64,000 bases of DNA from Xenopus tropicalis (taxonomy: Eukaryota > Chordata > Amphibia > Anura > Pipidae): assembly GCF_000004195.4 (NCBI RefSeq), contig NC_030680.2:150330045-150394044 (forward strand). The letters are read 5' to 3'. A model generated the notes under the pieces. That model searched no databases and was not told the DNA's origin. It saw nothing but the letters and a program-made list of their open reading frames with translations. Made by a program: the position numbers and the translations under genes. Below are positions 1-10,459 of the stretch, one piece after another (position 1 is the stretch's first letter; each line of letters begins with the position of its first letter).

Positions 1-235
1 TTAGACTATTGCAACCTCTTACTAACTGGTCTCCCACCTCTCTCCCCTGCAATCAGTTTTAAACTCTTTACCCAAATAGATTGTAAGTTCTGTGGGGCAG
101 GGATTCCTTATGTGTCCTTTATGTATATTTCTACTTATTTATCTGTGGGTATGTGTCTAGATTGTATACTAGTACAGCGCTGTGCATCCTGGGAGCACTT
201 TATAAATAAAGTTACACACACTCACTGCCTAATGA
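1..235 (+). repeat. SINE/L2-like retroposon 3' tail
   Basis: The stretch from about 80 carries the layout of a vertebrate L2-like tail: 'attgtaagttctgtggggca', then 'acagcgctgtgcat', then 'cactttataaataaag'. The same phrases end a fuller SINE at 44.2 kb and a tail at 23.57 kb. The left part runs off the window. The family assignment is from memory. Confidence 0.6.
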
Positions 236-592
236 ACAGAAATAGCAAGATGCCCCCCAATCACACGTGGCAACGCGCCCGCAGGCCTCGCGCACATTCA
301 CTCGGTACCTGGGTGTCTTTCATTCTCCCAACATCATAACTCATAGGAAGAAACCATCATTTGCAGCGTTCTACAATTTCCCATTTGTTTTAGGTAATTG
401 GGTTGTCACCTAGCAACGGCTGCTGGAAGTCGGAACGATGGGGAGATGAAGCTCCTGGTTCAGAAGGGAGGCTGCGGCGGAGCTGCTGGAAGGTTCCGTC
501 TCGCTCTCGGGGCCACTTGATGGAACCGCAGCCAAACCCACTAGCTGCACTTTGGGAAACGTTTAAAGGCGACATTTTACTTAAAAAACCAT
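236..592. other. Unassigned sequence
   Basis: Mixed-composition sequence with short open frames on both strands that overlap each other and show no protein-like character. I see no splice sites, repeat or motif worth calling. Confidence 0.4.
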
Positions 593-945
593 ATTGTGCC
601 AATGAATTGTACTCGACTAAACATAGAAGGAATGGGTTTAAAAAGTAGTGATTTATTGAAAATTTCTCCAAAAACCCCACTAGCCCCGCCCATCTGTTCC
701 ACTTCCGGCTGCCTCCTTTCCCAGGCTGTGCAGGGGGGCGGCGGCACTGTAGGATAGGAACCAATCAGCAGCTAGGCTGACCTGATAGGGAACTGAAGCC
801 TGTCTGTGCTTGTGCGACTGCAGGGTTGTGATTGGCTCTCCCCCTCCTACTGTGCTTCTGGCAGGGACCGTTAGGACACGCCCACCCCTCATTGGAAACC
901 CAGACAGGGACCTGAGAGGATCTATAGGGAGCTCCAATAAAGGGG
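593..945 (-). repeat. CCAAT-rich dispersed repeat, copy 1 (inverted relative to 17.9 kb)
   Basis: Reverse-complementing this block gives the 17862-18207 block almost base for base. Shared features are 'ggagctccctatagatcct', the GGGCGGGG box, several CCAAT/ATTGG boxes and the 'cattggcacaatat' end. This copy has about 30 extra bases near 600-640 ('gtactcgactaaacatagaa'). The CCAAT and GC-box content resembles a promoter or LTR, but I see no TG...CA ends or target duplication. The family is unidentified. Confidence 0.75.
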
Positions 946-1015
946 CCATTGTTACAGATAGGGTTAATGTTTAGCCCAAAGGGAAACCAGCACCGTATAT
1001 TATTCATAAAGAAAA

Positions 1016-1083
1016 ATGGCACTCCTTATCCCTTATCCAGAAAACCCCAGGACCCAAGTCTTCTGGATAATAGATCATATACT
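1016..1083. repeat. MITE terminus fragment (GGATAA family)
   Basis: 'cttatccagaaaaccccagg' followed by 'cttctggataatagatcata' matches the inner terminal part of the MITEs at 6529-7390 and 9469-10459. Only this end is present. Confidence 0.6.
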
Positions 1084-1111
1084 TGCTATGATTAGATTTA
1101 CCACTATAGGG

Positions 1112-1200
1112 TCTAGGAATGCACCAAATCCGAAATACAGAACCAAATCTGAAGGGTGAAAAATTTTAACTTCTGTGTTTATGTAACAAAAAGTCACGTG
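1112..1200. repeat. hAT-type MITE fragment
   Basis: 'taggaatgcaccaaatccg' resembles the end of the hAT-like MITE at 31441-31716, and the following 'tgtaacaaaaagtcacgtgg' resembles its interior. The fragment is truncated by the array that begins at 1222. Confidence 0.5.
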
Positions 1201-1221
1201 GTTTAAACTGGAGGCATTGAT

Positions 1222-1745
1222 CCCTACCAAGAAAGGGGGAATGAGGGATTCATTGGGGGTGGGGAGGAAAGGGGATCTCACCATCAGCATAGGAAGGGGT
1301 TCCTTACTGTAAGGGCAGTCAGGTTATGGGGTTCCCTACCAAGAAAGGGGGAATGAGGGATTCATTGGGGGTGGGGAGGAAAGGGGATCTCACCATCAGC
1401 ATAGGAAGGGGTTCCTTACTGTAAGGGCAGTCAGGTTATGGGATTCCCTACCAAGAGAGGGGGAATGAGGGATTCATTGGGGGTGGGGAGGAAAAGGAAT
1501 CTCACCATCAGCATAGGAAGGGGTTCCTTACTGTAAGGGCAGTCAGGTTATGGGGTTCCCTACCAAGAGAGGGGGAATGAGTGATACATTGGGGGTGGGG
1601 AGGAAAGGGGATCTCACCATCAGCATAGGAAGGGGTTCCTTACTGTAAGGGCAGTCAGGTTATGGGGTTCCCTACCAAGAGAGGGGGAATGAGTGATACA
1701 TTGGGGGTGGGGAGGAAAGGAGATCTCACCATCAGCATAGGAAGG
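1222..1745. repeat. 112-bp minisatellite, about 4.7 copies
   Basis: 'ccctaccaaga' recurs at 1222, 1334, 1446, 1558 and 1670, exactly 112 bp apart. Units differ by a few substitutions (gaaagg/gagagg, gggatt/gtgata). The last unit is cut within 'cagcataggaagg', where a protein-like minus-strand segment begins. The unit is unrelated in sequence to the other 112-bp families in the window. Confidence 0.95.
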
Positions 1746-2138
1746 AAGTAATTTTAATACAAATTCAGTAAAACTAATTGAAGAGGATGTAAATATGAGT
1801 AGTTTTTCTGCCCGTTTCTGTGCTGCTGGTTCGGTCACAGTATTATATAAAGTCTCCTGAATGACCTGAGATTTCTCCCCATCGTTACAGCCAAACGCTC
1901 TCAGTAGATGTTGCAGAATTGCCGGCTGCCGATACACAATATGAACCAGTCAGCGCTTTGCAGGCTGCAGCACCCCATGAATAGTTAATAAGCTGGTCCA
2001 ATTATGGAAACATCAAGTGATTCTCCCACAATTCCAGTGGAAATACTGTCTTTGACCTCCTTGCTTTGATGCAGTAAACAGAGAAGCAACGTAGTCAGCC
2101 AACAGCTCTCTGAGGATTGTGGGAATTGTAGTTTCAAG
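1742..2138 (-). pseudogene. Protein-like segment with two in-frame TGA codons, family unknown
   Basis: On the minus strand an acceptor-like 'tttttcttcag' at 2139-2149 is followed by about 132 codons in a single frame. They read as ordinary protein rather than repeat: ELLADYVASLFTASKQGG early, then a leucine-rich stretch (ILQHLLRAFGC), then QETLYNTVTEPAAQKRAEKL and a final FTEFVLKLLPS. Two TGA codons interrupt the frame, one after GRIT and one after QPAKR, and could derive from CGA and TGG. The 112-bp array cuts the right end. The helical, leucine-rich look recalls HEAT/ARM-type proteins, but I do not recognise the family. It may be a decayed exon, a retrocopy, a gene fragment carried by a transposon, or chance. 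If the right part is a separate exon, 'cggcag' just before its PAILQHLL is a possible acceptor. Confidence 0.4.
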
Positions 2139-2274
2139 CTGAAGAAAAATTCAAAGTGCCATTCTATGATAATTGTAAGATAATTCAGAATTTTCCTCCC
2201 CGGTTCAAAAAGCTGAAGTTATTTATATGGGGCACCCTATGAACCCAAGCGCAGCATTGATATATGTGCTAATA

Positions 2275-3268
2275 AGTCATTTCCCTGCTGGAAAGTTCAT
2301 GTAGGAGCCGCTCATATCATTCAGTAAATAGATCCCAATACAAACAGCTGATGTGACTCTATAATAACCAGTCATTCCCCTGCTGGAAAGTTCATGTAGG
2401 AGCCGCTCATATCATTCAGTAAATAGATCCCAAAACAGCGGATATGACTCTATAATAACCAGTCATTCCCCTGCTGGAAAGTTCATGTAGGAGCCGCTCA
2501 TATCATTCAGTAAATAGATCCCAATACAAACAGCCGATGTGACTCTATAATAACCAGTCATTCCCCTGCTGGAAAGTTCATGTAGGAGCCGCTCATATCA
2601 GTCAGTAAATAGATCCCAAAACAGCTGATGTGACTCTATAATAACCAGTCATTCCCCTGCTGGAAAGTTCATGTAGGAGCCGCTCATATCATTCAGTAAA
2701 TAGATCCCAATACAAACAGCTGATGTGACTCTATAATAACCAGTCATTCCCCTGCTGGAAAGTTCATGTAGGAGCCGCTCATATCATTCAGTAAATAGAT
2801 CCCAAAACAACTGATGTGACTCTATAATAACCAGTCATTCCCCTGCTGGAAAGTTCATGTAGGAGCCGCTCATATTAGTCAGTAAATAGATCCCAATACA
2901 AACAGCTGATGTGACTCTATAATAACCAGTCATTCCCCTGCTGGAAAGTTCATGTAGGAGCCGCTCATATCAGTCAGTAAATAGATCCCAATACAAACAG
3001 CCGATGTGACTCTATAATAACCAGTCATTCCCCTGCTGGAAAGTTCATGTAGGAGCCGCTCATATCATTCAGTAAATAGATCCCAATACAAACAGCCGAT
3101 GTGACTCTATAATAACCAGTCATTCCCCTGCTGGAAAGTTCATGTAGGAGCCGCTCATATCAGTCAGTAAATAGATCCCAATACAAACAGCTGATGTGAC
3201 TCTATAATAACCAGTCATTCCCCTGCTGGAAAGTTCATGTAGGAGCCGCTCATATCATTCAGTAAATA
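2275..3268. repeat. 95/91-bp minisatellite, about 11 copies
   Basis: 'tgctggaaagttcatgtagg' recurs at 2286, 2381, 2472, 2567, 2658, 2753, 2844, 2939, 3034, 3129 and 3224. Spacing alternates 95/91 through the first seven units and is then uniformly 95. The 4-bp difference is 'cccaatacaaacagc' against 'cccaaaacagc'. The array ends where a T2-type MITE remnant begins. Confidence 0.95.
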
Positions 3269-3284
3269 AACCCTAACTTTATGT

Positions 3285-3600
3285 GCGACTTTGGCCATTT
3301 CTAAGCACCTTTTCCATTGGTCTTCATTATTTAGTTTATACAGTTTCTGAATTATTTACCTTCTTCTTCTGCCTCTTTGCAGCTTTCAAATGGGGGTCAC
3401 TGACCCCGGCAGCCAAACCCTATTGTTCTGTGAGGCTCCAGTTTCATAGTTATTGTTACTTTTTATTCCTTACTTTTCTACTCAAGTCCTCTCCTATTCA
3501 CATATCAAATTCTCATTTAAACCACTCCCTGGTTGCTAAGGTAACTTGGACCCTAGCAACTAGATAGCTGCTGAAACTCCAATTCCCTTTTTGCTTTTTT
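3285..3600. mobile_element. T2/Kolobok-like MITE remnant
   Basis: It contains 'caaatgggggtcactgaccc', 'ctgtgaggctccagtt' and 'ccctggttgctaaggtaact', shared with the elements at 8605-9045, 9042-9413 and 32483-32905. The left TTAA end is missing, replaced by the 95-bp array. Confidence 0.75.
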
Positions 3601-4330
3601 TTTTTATTTAAACATGGATTTTCTGTTGTGAATCTCTGATTTTGGGCAGAGGGGAAAGCAGAAAGTAAAGTGCATTTCTCCTGCTGTGGCGGCGGCGGGG
3701 GCGGCCCGGGGAGAGCGCTGGCACTGGAACCAATGAGCTCCCTGCATGATCCGTGCTGCTTTTTCTGCTCCAGTGACAGTAAGTGAGCGCAGATGGCCCG
3801 GGGCCGTAACCCACTTACAGCGATACGGGAGCCGTTGTCGGCAAACATCATGTTCAGAGGAGCGGCGAGGGCTCCCCACATCGCAGCGACACCGCGCTCC
3901 CCTAATTGAAATGTTATTGACTCCCGACCCTGTGCATGATGGGAGTCATTTATGGATGAAATGTAATTAACTGCATAGAAAGATCAGGTTTAAGGAGATC
4001 ATTAGCACAACCTTATCTGGAGGCATCAGATGGTCCGTTCTGGGCACAAAGGGCCCTCGGGCACAACAGCAAGGCTCCTGGGAGCAACTCAACATGGCAG
4101 CCCCCACGCTAAATGCTCTCCCACTGAATTCCTGGAATGGAGCCGCAGATTACTATACGTTCCCTAATGAGCTTGATTTCATTTATATGGAAATGTGGGG
4201 AATATGGTGCAATCCAGCAGTGGAAGGGTTGGCAATGAGATGCACCATAAGCAGCTGGGGGGGGGCTCTGCGCACTAAACAGAACCCACCCTATTGGGGT
4301 GCTAGCATTTGAGCATATTCTGGTGGAGAC
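3601..4330. other. Non-repetitive stretch, no gene recognised
   Basis: A T-run at 3594-3606 is followed by GC-rich sequence (GGCGGCGGGGGCGGCCCGGG near 3688-3707) and then AT-richer sequence. Short open frames on both strands overlap each other and none has supporting splice sites or domains. Confidence 0.35.
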
Positions 4331-4338
4331 CATTGAGG

Positions 4339-4730
4339 CAGGGTTGGACTGGGCCGCTGGGAAAAATCACGGTGGGCCCCCGGCCCGACGTTTGCCGGCG
4401 CTCCTCCTGCCCAGCCGTTCCTCCCCTGACGCATTAAACTTACGCTCGCGCTCAGGGGAGCACGTCAGGTTGGGGGACCCTGTGGGGGGGTAGGGGACCC
4501 AGCTGGCGGTGGTACCTGCAGGGCCCCTGGGGCAGAAGCCCCGGTGGGCCCTGCACCCCCCAGTCCGACCCTAACTGAGCAACCCAGACGGGACCCGTCA
4601 GTCCCCCTCCCTGATGCGTTTAACGTATTATCACTTACCTGTGATCAGGAGAGGGGGGTCAGACAGGTTTGGGGGGGGGGGGCCTGAAGCAATAGCCCCA
4701 GTGGGCCATGCACCCCCCAGTCCGACCCTG
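4339..4730. mobile_element. hAT MITE (CAGGGTTGGACTGG family)
   Basis: The left end 'cagggttggactgg' pairs with the right end 'ccagtccgaccctg'. The flanks are near-identical 8-bp duplications, cattgagg (4331-4338) and cattgggg (4731-4738), the size typical of hAT elements. A second right-end copy, 'ccagtccgaccct', sits inside at 4561-4573, so the element has a partial internal duplication. There is no coding capacity. Confidence 0.8.
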
Positions 4731-4744
4731 CATTGGGGTAAAAT

Positions 4745-4860
4745 AGCGATGCGCCAAATCAGTTTGGTATTTGGTGAAGATTCGGCCTCTCAACAGAATA
4801 CGGATTCAGCCTAGTCTATCCGAATCCAAATCCCCCGTTGTCAGGGTCACAGACCCCTTA
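4745..4860. repeat. Decayed hAT-type MITE fragment
   Basis: 'gcgatgcgccaaatcag', 'gattcggcctc' and 'ggattcagcc' echo the MITE at 31441-31716. There is no intact end or target duplication. Confidence 0.4.
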
Positions 4861-5500
4861 GAATAGAACCGCTTGGCATTACACACATTAAAGAAGAAAA
4901 TAACCTGCATAAATTCCTAACAAACTATTTTCCAGCTCCAGAAATAAAATTATTAGATATTAAAACCACAAAACGTTGTTGCGCCAAACTGTGTATTTAC
5001 TTAACAAGGGAAGTGGGTTAATAAAGGGGCACATTGTGTAATTACCTGCGCCGGCACTTCCTGCCGGGGTATTTATAGGCATCTCTGTGTGAGCAGGGAA
5101 AGGGTGGGGATGTAATTACTGGGTGCGTTTGTGAGGGATTTGTGGGGGAGATGCGCAGGGAGATATCTGCCTCCTTCATTAAAAGGAACAATCCGCTCCC
5201 TTTGTGCGGGGAGATCGGGGGGGAACCCGTTACTTGGTGCACAGTTTGCCCTGGGAAGTAAGAAGTGAAACAATGAGATACAATGTTGCTCTGATTAACA
5301 AGGGATTTACTTCTGGGAAGTTACAGTCACTTTATACTGGGGGGAGCGTATTTCCTGGTACGCACACAACTGCCTCCACTTCCTTTCTTGCACCGAAACA
5401 GCAGCCCGGCTGCCCATTCAGCAGCGCAGCGAGGGTCACTTACAGGCGCATGTGCTTTGTGCAATTTCAGATGTGAATCCAAAGTTTTTTACCTATATTG
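4861..5500. other. Unassigned, largely non-repetitive sequence
   Basis: No repeat unit, MITE terminus or credible coding frame was found. Short frames on both strands near 5040-5476 overlap and have no recognisable motif. Confidence 0.35.
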
Positions 5501-5511
5501 CAGCATTTTAA

Positions 5512-6061
5512 CAGCTCCCAGTAGGTATCAGAATAGCACTCAGTAGTAAGAAATCCAAGTCCGGCTTGGGACTCCTCCAGTTACATGGGAGTAGGAGAAA
5601 CAATAGGTTAGCTGAAAGCAGTTCTAATGGGTAGCGCTGGCTGAAAGCTCAGACTCAGGCACACTTTACTGCTGCGCTGCAAGTTGGAGTGATATTCCCC
5701 CCCCCTCACCCCCAGCAGCCGATCAGCAGAACAATGGGAAGGGAGCAAGATAGCAGCTCCCAGTAGGTATCAGAATAGCACTCAATAGTAAGAAATCCAA
5801 GTCCGGCTTGGGACTCCTCCAGTTACATGGGAGTAGGAGAAACAATAGGTTAGCTGAAAGCAGTTCTAATGTGTAGCGCTGGCTGAAAGCTCAGACTCAG
5901 GCACAAGGCACTGAGATGGCGCCTACACACCAATATTACAGCTACAAATACATTTGTTGGTTGAAGAATAAAATGTTAAATGGCAGAGGGAATTATTTGC
6001 TGCGTAACAGGGTCATTTAGAGATAAACAGCCCCATAAATATCATGGCAGGGTCCCTTTAA
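5512..6061. repeat. 242-bp repeat (about 1.8 copies) ending in a TTAA MITE terminus
   Basis: 'cagctcccagtaggtatcag' occurs at 5512 and again at 5754, a 242-bp step. A related block lies at 33816-34102, joined differently, so this is a dispersed element. The right end 'gggtccctttaa' resembles a T2/Kolobok-like terminus, and its TTAA (6058-6061) also opens the next sequence, TTAAAGGAGAAGG. Confidence 0.75.
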
Positions 6062-6528
6062 AGGAGAAGGAAAGTTACAATCACTGGGGGGGGGGGGGTG
6101 CTTAAGAGTTTGGCGATTGTAATGGCTTACCTGAAACCCCCTGTTGGGAAAAAACGGCTAGGGGTGTACGCAACAAAGGGTTCCTCTCCCTCCCTCAGTT
6201 TTACATAAGTTGTGCCTTTAGATAACTTCCCCTTGATGTAATATAGGTTGCAGTCTCTTTAGACTGAATAAGGAAAATGTGCTTATAACAGTGTAAAACC
6301 TTTTCAATAAATAACAGATTGAGATAAAATTGCACTCACATTTTAAAAAGAAAAGCAAAATCTCTAATAAGTCTCTCCTTGGAGGGAAGTTATTTTAAGG
6401 GCACATAAAACGTGTAAGTAGCCACTCACTACCCAATGGTTGACGTTAATCCTACGGAGGTCAAAGGAGAACACAACCAAAAACTTAATATGTTACTGGT
6501 GCGGGGGAGTTAACTACGGGGCAGGCAA
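6058..6528. other. Partial TTAA MITE end followed by unassigned sequence
   Basis: 'ttaaaggagaaggaaagtta' at 6058 looks like a T2-type left end. No matching right end appears before the next MITE at 6529. A G-run lies at 6085-6098. The rest is AT-rich with no coding signal. Confidence 0.4.
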
Positions 6529-7390
6529 TACAGGTATGGGATCCGTTATCAAGAAAGTTCCAAATTACAGAAAGCCCATCTGCCATAGACTCCATTAGAA
6601 GAAAATAATTCTAATTTTTCCAAATGATTCCCTTTTCTCTCTAATAATAAAACAGTACCTGTACTTGATCCCAACTAAGATATAATTACCCCTTATTGGG
6701 GCAGAACAGCCCTATTGGGTTTATTTCATGGTTAAATGATTCCCTTTTCTCTGTAATAATAAAACAGTACCTGTACTTGATCCCAACTAAGATATAATTA
6801 CCCCTTATTGGGGCAGAACAGCCCTATTGGGTTTATTTCATGGTTAAATGATTCCCTTTTCTCTGTAATAATAAAACAGTACCTGTACTTGATCCCAACT
6901 AAGATATAATTACCCCTTATTGGGGCAGAACAGCCCTATTGGGTTTATTTAATGGTTAAATGATTCCCTTTTCTCTGTAATAATAAAACAGTACCTGTAC
7001 TTGATCCCAACTAAGATATAATTACCCCTTATTGGGGGCAGAACAGCCCTATTGGGTTTATTTCATGGTTAAATGATTCCCTTTTCTCTGTAATAATAAA
7101 ACAGTACCTGTACTTGATCCCAACTAAGATATAATTACCCCTTATTGGGGGCAGAACAGCCCTATTGGGTTTATTTAATGGTTAAATGATTCCCTTTTCT
7201 CTGTAATAATAAAACAGTACCTGTACTTGATCCCAACTAAGATATAATTACCCCTTATTGGGGGCAGAACAGCCCTATTGGGTTTAAATGATTTTTAGTA
7301 GACATAAGGCATGGAGATCCAAATTACAGAAAGACCACTTATCCGGACAGCCCTGGGTCTCGAGCATTCTGGATAACAGGTCCTATACCT
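6529..7390 (+). mobile_element. MITE with internal 112-bp tandem expansion (copy 1)
   Basis: Ends are TACAGGTATGGGATCC on the left and its imperfect complement 'ggataacaggtcctatacct' on the right. About 6 copies of a 112-113-bp unit ('gtacttgatcccaactaag' at 6661, 6773, 6885 and onward) fill the centre between unique left and right arms. The element at 9469-10459 is the same family in the opposite orientation with its own expansion. It is non-coding; the superfamily is not assigned. Confidence 0.9.
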
Positions 7391-8103
7391 ATTTATATGA
7401 TTGACACCTAGGATTATTAAATGCCTTTATAACAGGTATGGGTGTGTTAATAAAAAGAGTAATTTGGGTTTCATGTTTAATTTAAAAAGCTGTATAATAA
7501 AAGTCCTTTTAATGTCTGGGTGACAGGTCCCCTTTGAATTATTTTTTTTTTAGTATTATGTATTGAGTCTGTCTATCCGTGAGCGCCGGTTACTGCTTAC
7601 ACGTATGTGTGTCGGTCTCCCGGCACAGAGTGAGGGGCCCCTGGGCACGCTGACAGCCCATTCCCGGCAGTGTGTGTGCCGCTTGCCCTACTTACTGACC
7701 ATCTGTTTATCCGACCGGCCCGACGGGAGAGCCGCTCTGCTCTGTAGCCAATGGAATGCACCGGGAACAGTGCCTGTGCCACTCAGTGTGCAGAACGACA
7801 CGCGAGTGAGTGCAACTGTAACTCTCTGCACAGAAATAGCAACAAATATCTCCATATTCACCAACATAACACTTTAACTTGTGGGTTGGCCAAAGGGGAA
7901 TAGCCACATACATGGGAACAAGTTCACTACACCATAATGTTATTTAGCAAGGCCCCCCAGGAATAAATATCATGATTATCACTAGTCTGTATACGTGAGC
8001 TCACCTGGGAGCTCCTGATGCTCCTGAACTACACATCCCTGCAACATTCTTTTTCAGCAATAACTGTACCATGGCAGGTTCTACATACCTCGTCTAACCC
8101 ACC
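7391..8103. other. Unassigned sequence
   Basis: AT-rich to 7560, then about 300 bp of higher-GC sequence. An open frame at 7563-7877 has no recognisable motif and is overlapped by equally long minus-strand frames. I see no gene here. Confidence 0.35.
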
Positions 8104-8608
8104 TTAAAGGACTATGAAAGGTTAATATAAATAAAAGTAAGTCTAAAGGCATTCTTTTTAAGTACTTACTGCATATCTAAATTCCCAGATCCCTGCTTGC
8201 TTCTCTGAGATATGGTGCTGGCAGCCTACAGCAGTGTGAAGCCTACAGTGACATCACTGAAATCTCTCTCCCCTTCCTGTAGGTGCCAGCGGCAGCCTTC
8301 CTATTCTCTGAGCATGTGTGTAACTTGATCCTGTCTGCTGTTCTGAGCTACACATGCCCACCAGCCAATCAGAAGTGGATCTGGCAGAGGGGGAGGGGGG
8401 GGGAATGAAACACATGTGCAGTATGAAGCAAGGAGGGAAAGGAAGGGAGAATACCTTTTTAGAGATGGCTGCCTGTTCTAGAAAATGTGAGTAAGTGTGA
8501 GTGAGTAACTATGTGATTAGGTGAGTCAAAAGTGGGGCGTTTTTACTAAACAATAGGAGGGCTATGGGGCAGTATGCTTTTTACATTTTGACTTGCATTC
8601 TCCTTTAA
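8104..8608. mobile_element. T2/Kolobok-like MITE
   Basis: It begins TTAAAGGACTATGAAAGG and ends 'gcattctcctttaa', giving TTAAAGG/CCTTTAA ends with TTAA at both borders. The interior is non-coding with a G-run near 8392. Its right TTAA is the left border of the next MITE. Confidence 0.75.
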
Positions 8609-9045
8609 GTTACTTTTAGTATGTTATAGAACAGCCTATTCCTAGCAATTGTTCAGTTGGTTTTCATTACTTTTTTTTCCTTTATATAGTTTTTGAATAA
8701 TTTGCCTTCCTCTTCTGACTTGTTTCAGCTTTCAAATGGGGGTCACTGACCCCGGCAGCCAAAACCTATTGCTCTGTGAGGCTCCAGTTTTATTATAACT
8801 TATTTATTACTTATCTTTCTACTATTCATATTCCCATCTCTTGTTTAAACCACTGGCTGGTTGCTAGGGTAAACAAGACCCCAGCAACCAAATAGCTGCC
8901 AAAATTCCAAATGGGAGAGCTGTTTAACAAACAGCTAAATAACTGAAAACCCATAAAAAATTAAAAAAAAGTGAAGACCAATTTCAAATTGTCTTAGAAT
9001 ATCAATCATATTAAAAGTTAATTCAAAGGTGAACTACACCTTTAA
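8605..9045. mobile_element. T2/Kolobok-like MITE
   Basis: It carries the interior shared with 3285-3600 and 32483-32905 ('gggggtcactgaccccggca', 'gctggttgctagggtaa') and ends 'ggtgaactacacctttaa'. It is joined head to tail with the elements on both sides through shared TTAA. Confidence 0.8.
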
Positions 9046-9413
9046 GCTATAAAATGACCTATTCTAAGCAACTTTTCAATTGGTCTTTGCCTTCTTCCAA
9101 CTCTTTGCAGTTTTTAAATGGGGGTCACTGACCCCGGCAGCCAAAACCTATTGCTCTGTGAGGCTCCAGTTTTATTGTTACTTTTTGCACCTTTCTATTC
9201 AGTCCCCCTCCTGTTCATATACCCAGTCTCTTACCAGGACCACTCCCTGGTTGCTAAGGTAACTTGGACCAGAGAGGTGCTGAAATTCCAAACTGAAGAG
9301 TTGCTGCACAAAAAGCTAAATATTACAAAATCACAAATAAAAAATTAAGACCAACTGCAAATTGTTTTAGAATGTCACTCTATACATCAGTTTAAGGTGA
9401 ACTATCCCTTTAA
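9042..9413. mobile_element. T2/Kolobok-like MITE
   Basis: It starts at the shared TTAA with 'gctataaaatgacctattct', repeats the same family interior, and ends 'ggtgaactatccctttaa'. It is shorter than its left neighbour through small deletions. Confidence 0.8.
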
Positions 9414-9468
9414 TTTTCACACAATTTTCTCCCCAGCAATATATGACTGCGGTTCCAGCATTCCATGG

Positions 9469-10459
9469 TACAGGTATAGGTATATGTTATCCAGAATGCT
9501 AGGGACCTGGGGTTTTCTGGATAAGGGATATTTCCTTAATTTGGATCTCCATCCCTTACGTCTGCTAAAAATCATTTAACCATTAAATAAACCCAATAGG
9601 GTTCTGCCCCAATAAGGGGTAATTATATCTTAGTTGGGATCAAGTACAGGTACTGTTTTATTATTACAGAGAAAAGGGAATCATTTAACCATGAAATAAA
9701 CCCAATAGGGCTGTTCTGCCACCAATAAGGGGTAATTATATCTTAGTTGGGATCAAGTACAGGTACTGTTTTATTATTACAGAGAAAAGGGAATCATTTA
9801 ACCATTAAATAAACCCAATAGGACTGTTCTGCCCCCAATAAGGGGTAATTATATCTTAGTTGGGATCAAGTACAGGTACTGTTTTATTATTACAGAGAAA
9901 AGGGAATCATTTAACCATTAAATAAACCCAATAGGGCTGTTCTGCCCCAATAAGGGGTAATTATATCTTAGTTGGGATCAAGTACAGGTACTGTTTTATT
10001 ATTACAGAGAAAAGGGAATCATTTAACCATTAAATAAACCCAATAGGGCTGTTCTGCCCCAATAAGGGGTAATTATATCTTAGTTGGGATCAAGTACAGG
10101 TACTGTTTTATTATTACAGAGAAAAGGGAATCATTTAACCATGAAATAAACCCAATAGGGCTGTTCTGCCCCAATAAGGGGTAATTATATCTTAGTTGGG
10201 ATCAAGTACAGGTACTGTTTTATTATTACAGAGAAAAGGGAATCATTTAACCATGAAATAAACCCAATAGGGCTGTTCTGCCCCAATAAGGGGTAATTAT
10301 ATCTTAGTTGGGATCAAGTACAGGTACTGTTTTATTATTACAGTGAAAAAGTAAACCATTTTTAGAAATTAGAATTATTTGCTTATAACGGAGTCTATGG
10401 GAGTTGGTAATGGAACTTTCTGGATAACGGATTTCCAGATAAGGGATCATATACCTGTA
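9469..10459 (-). mobile_element. MITE with internal 112-bp tandem expansion (copy 2, inverted)
   Basis: Left end TACAGGTATAGG and right end 'atcatatacctgta' form the terminal inverted repeat. The middle (about 9586-10344) holds about 7 units of the 6529-7390 family, in reverse orientation. Units differ by 'accattaaat'/'accatgaaat' and by one extra base in the C/G run. The two elements lie about 2.1 kb apart and face each other. Confidence 0.9.

Noticed and set aside
1742..2138. Selenoprotein reading of the two TGA codons
   Set aside because: I see no SECIS-like element nearby and the segment lacks known selenoprotein sequence; decay is simpler.
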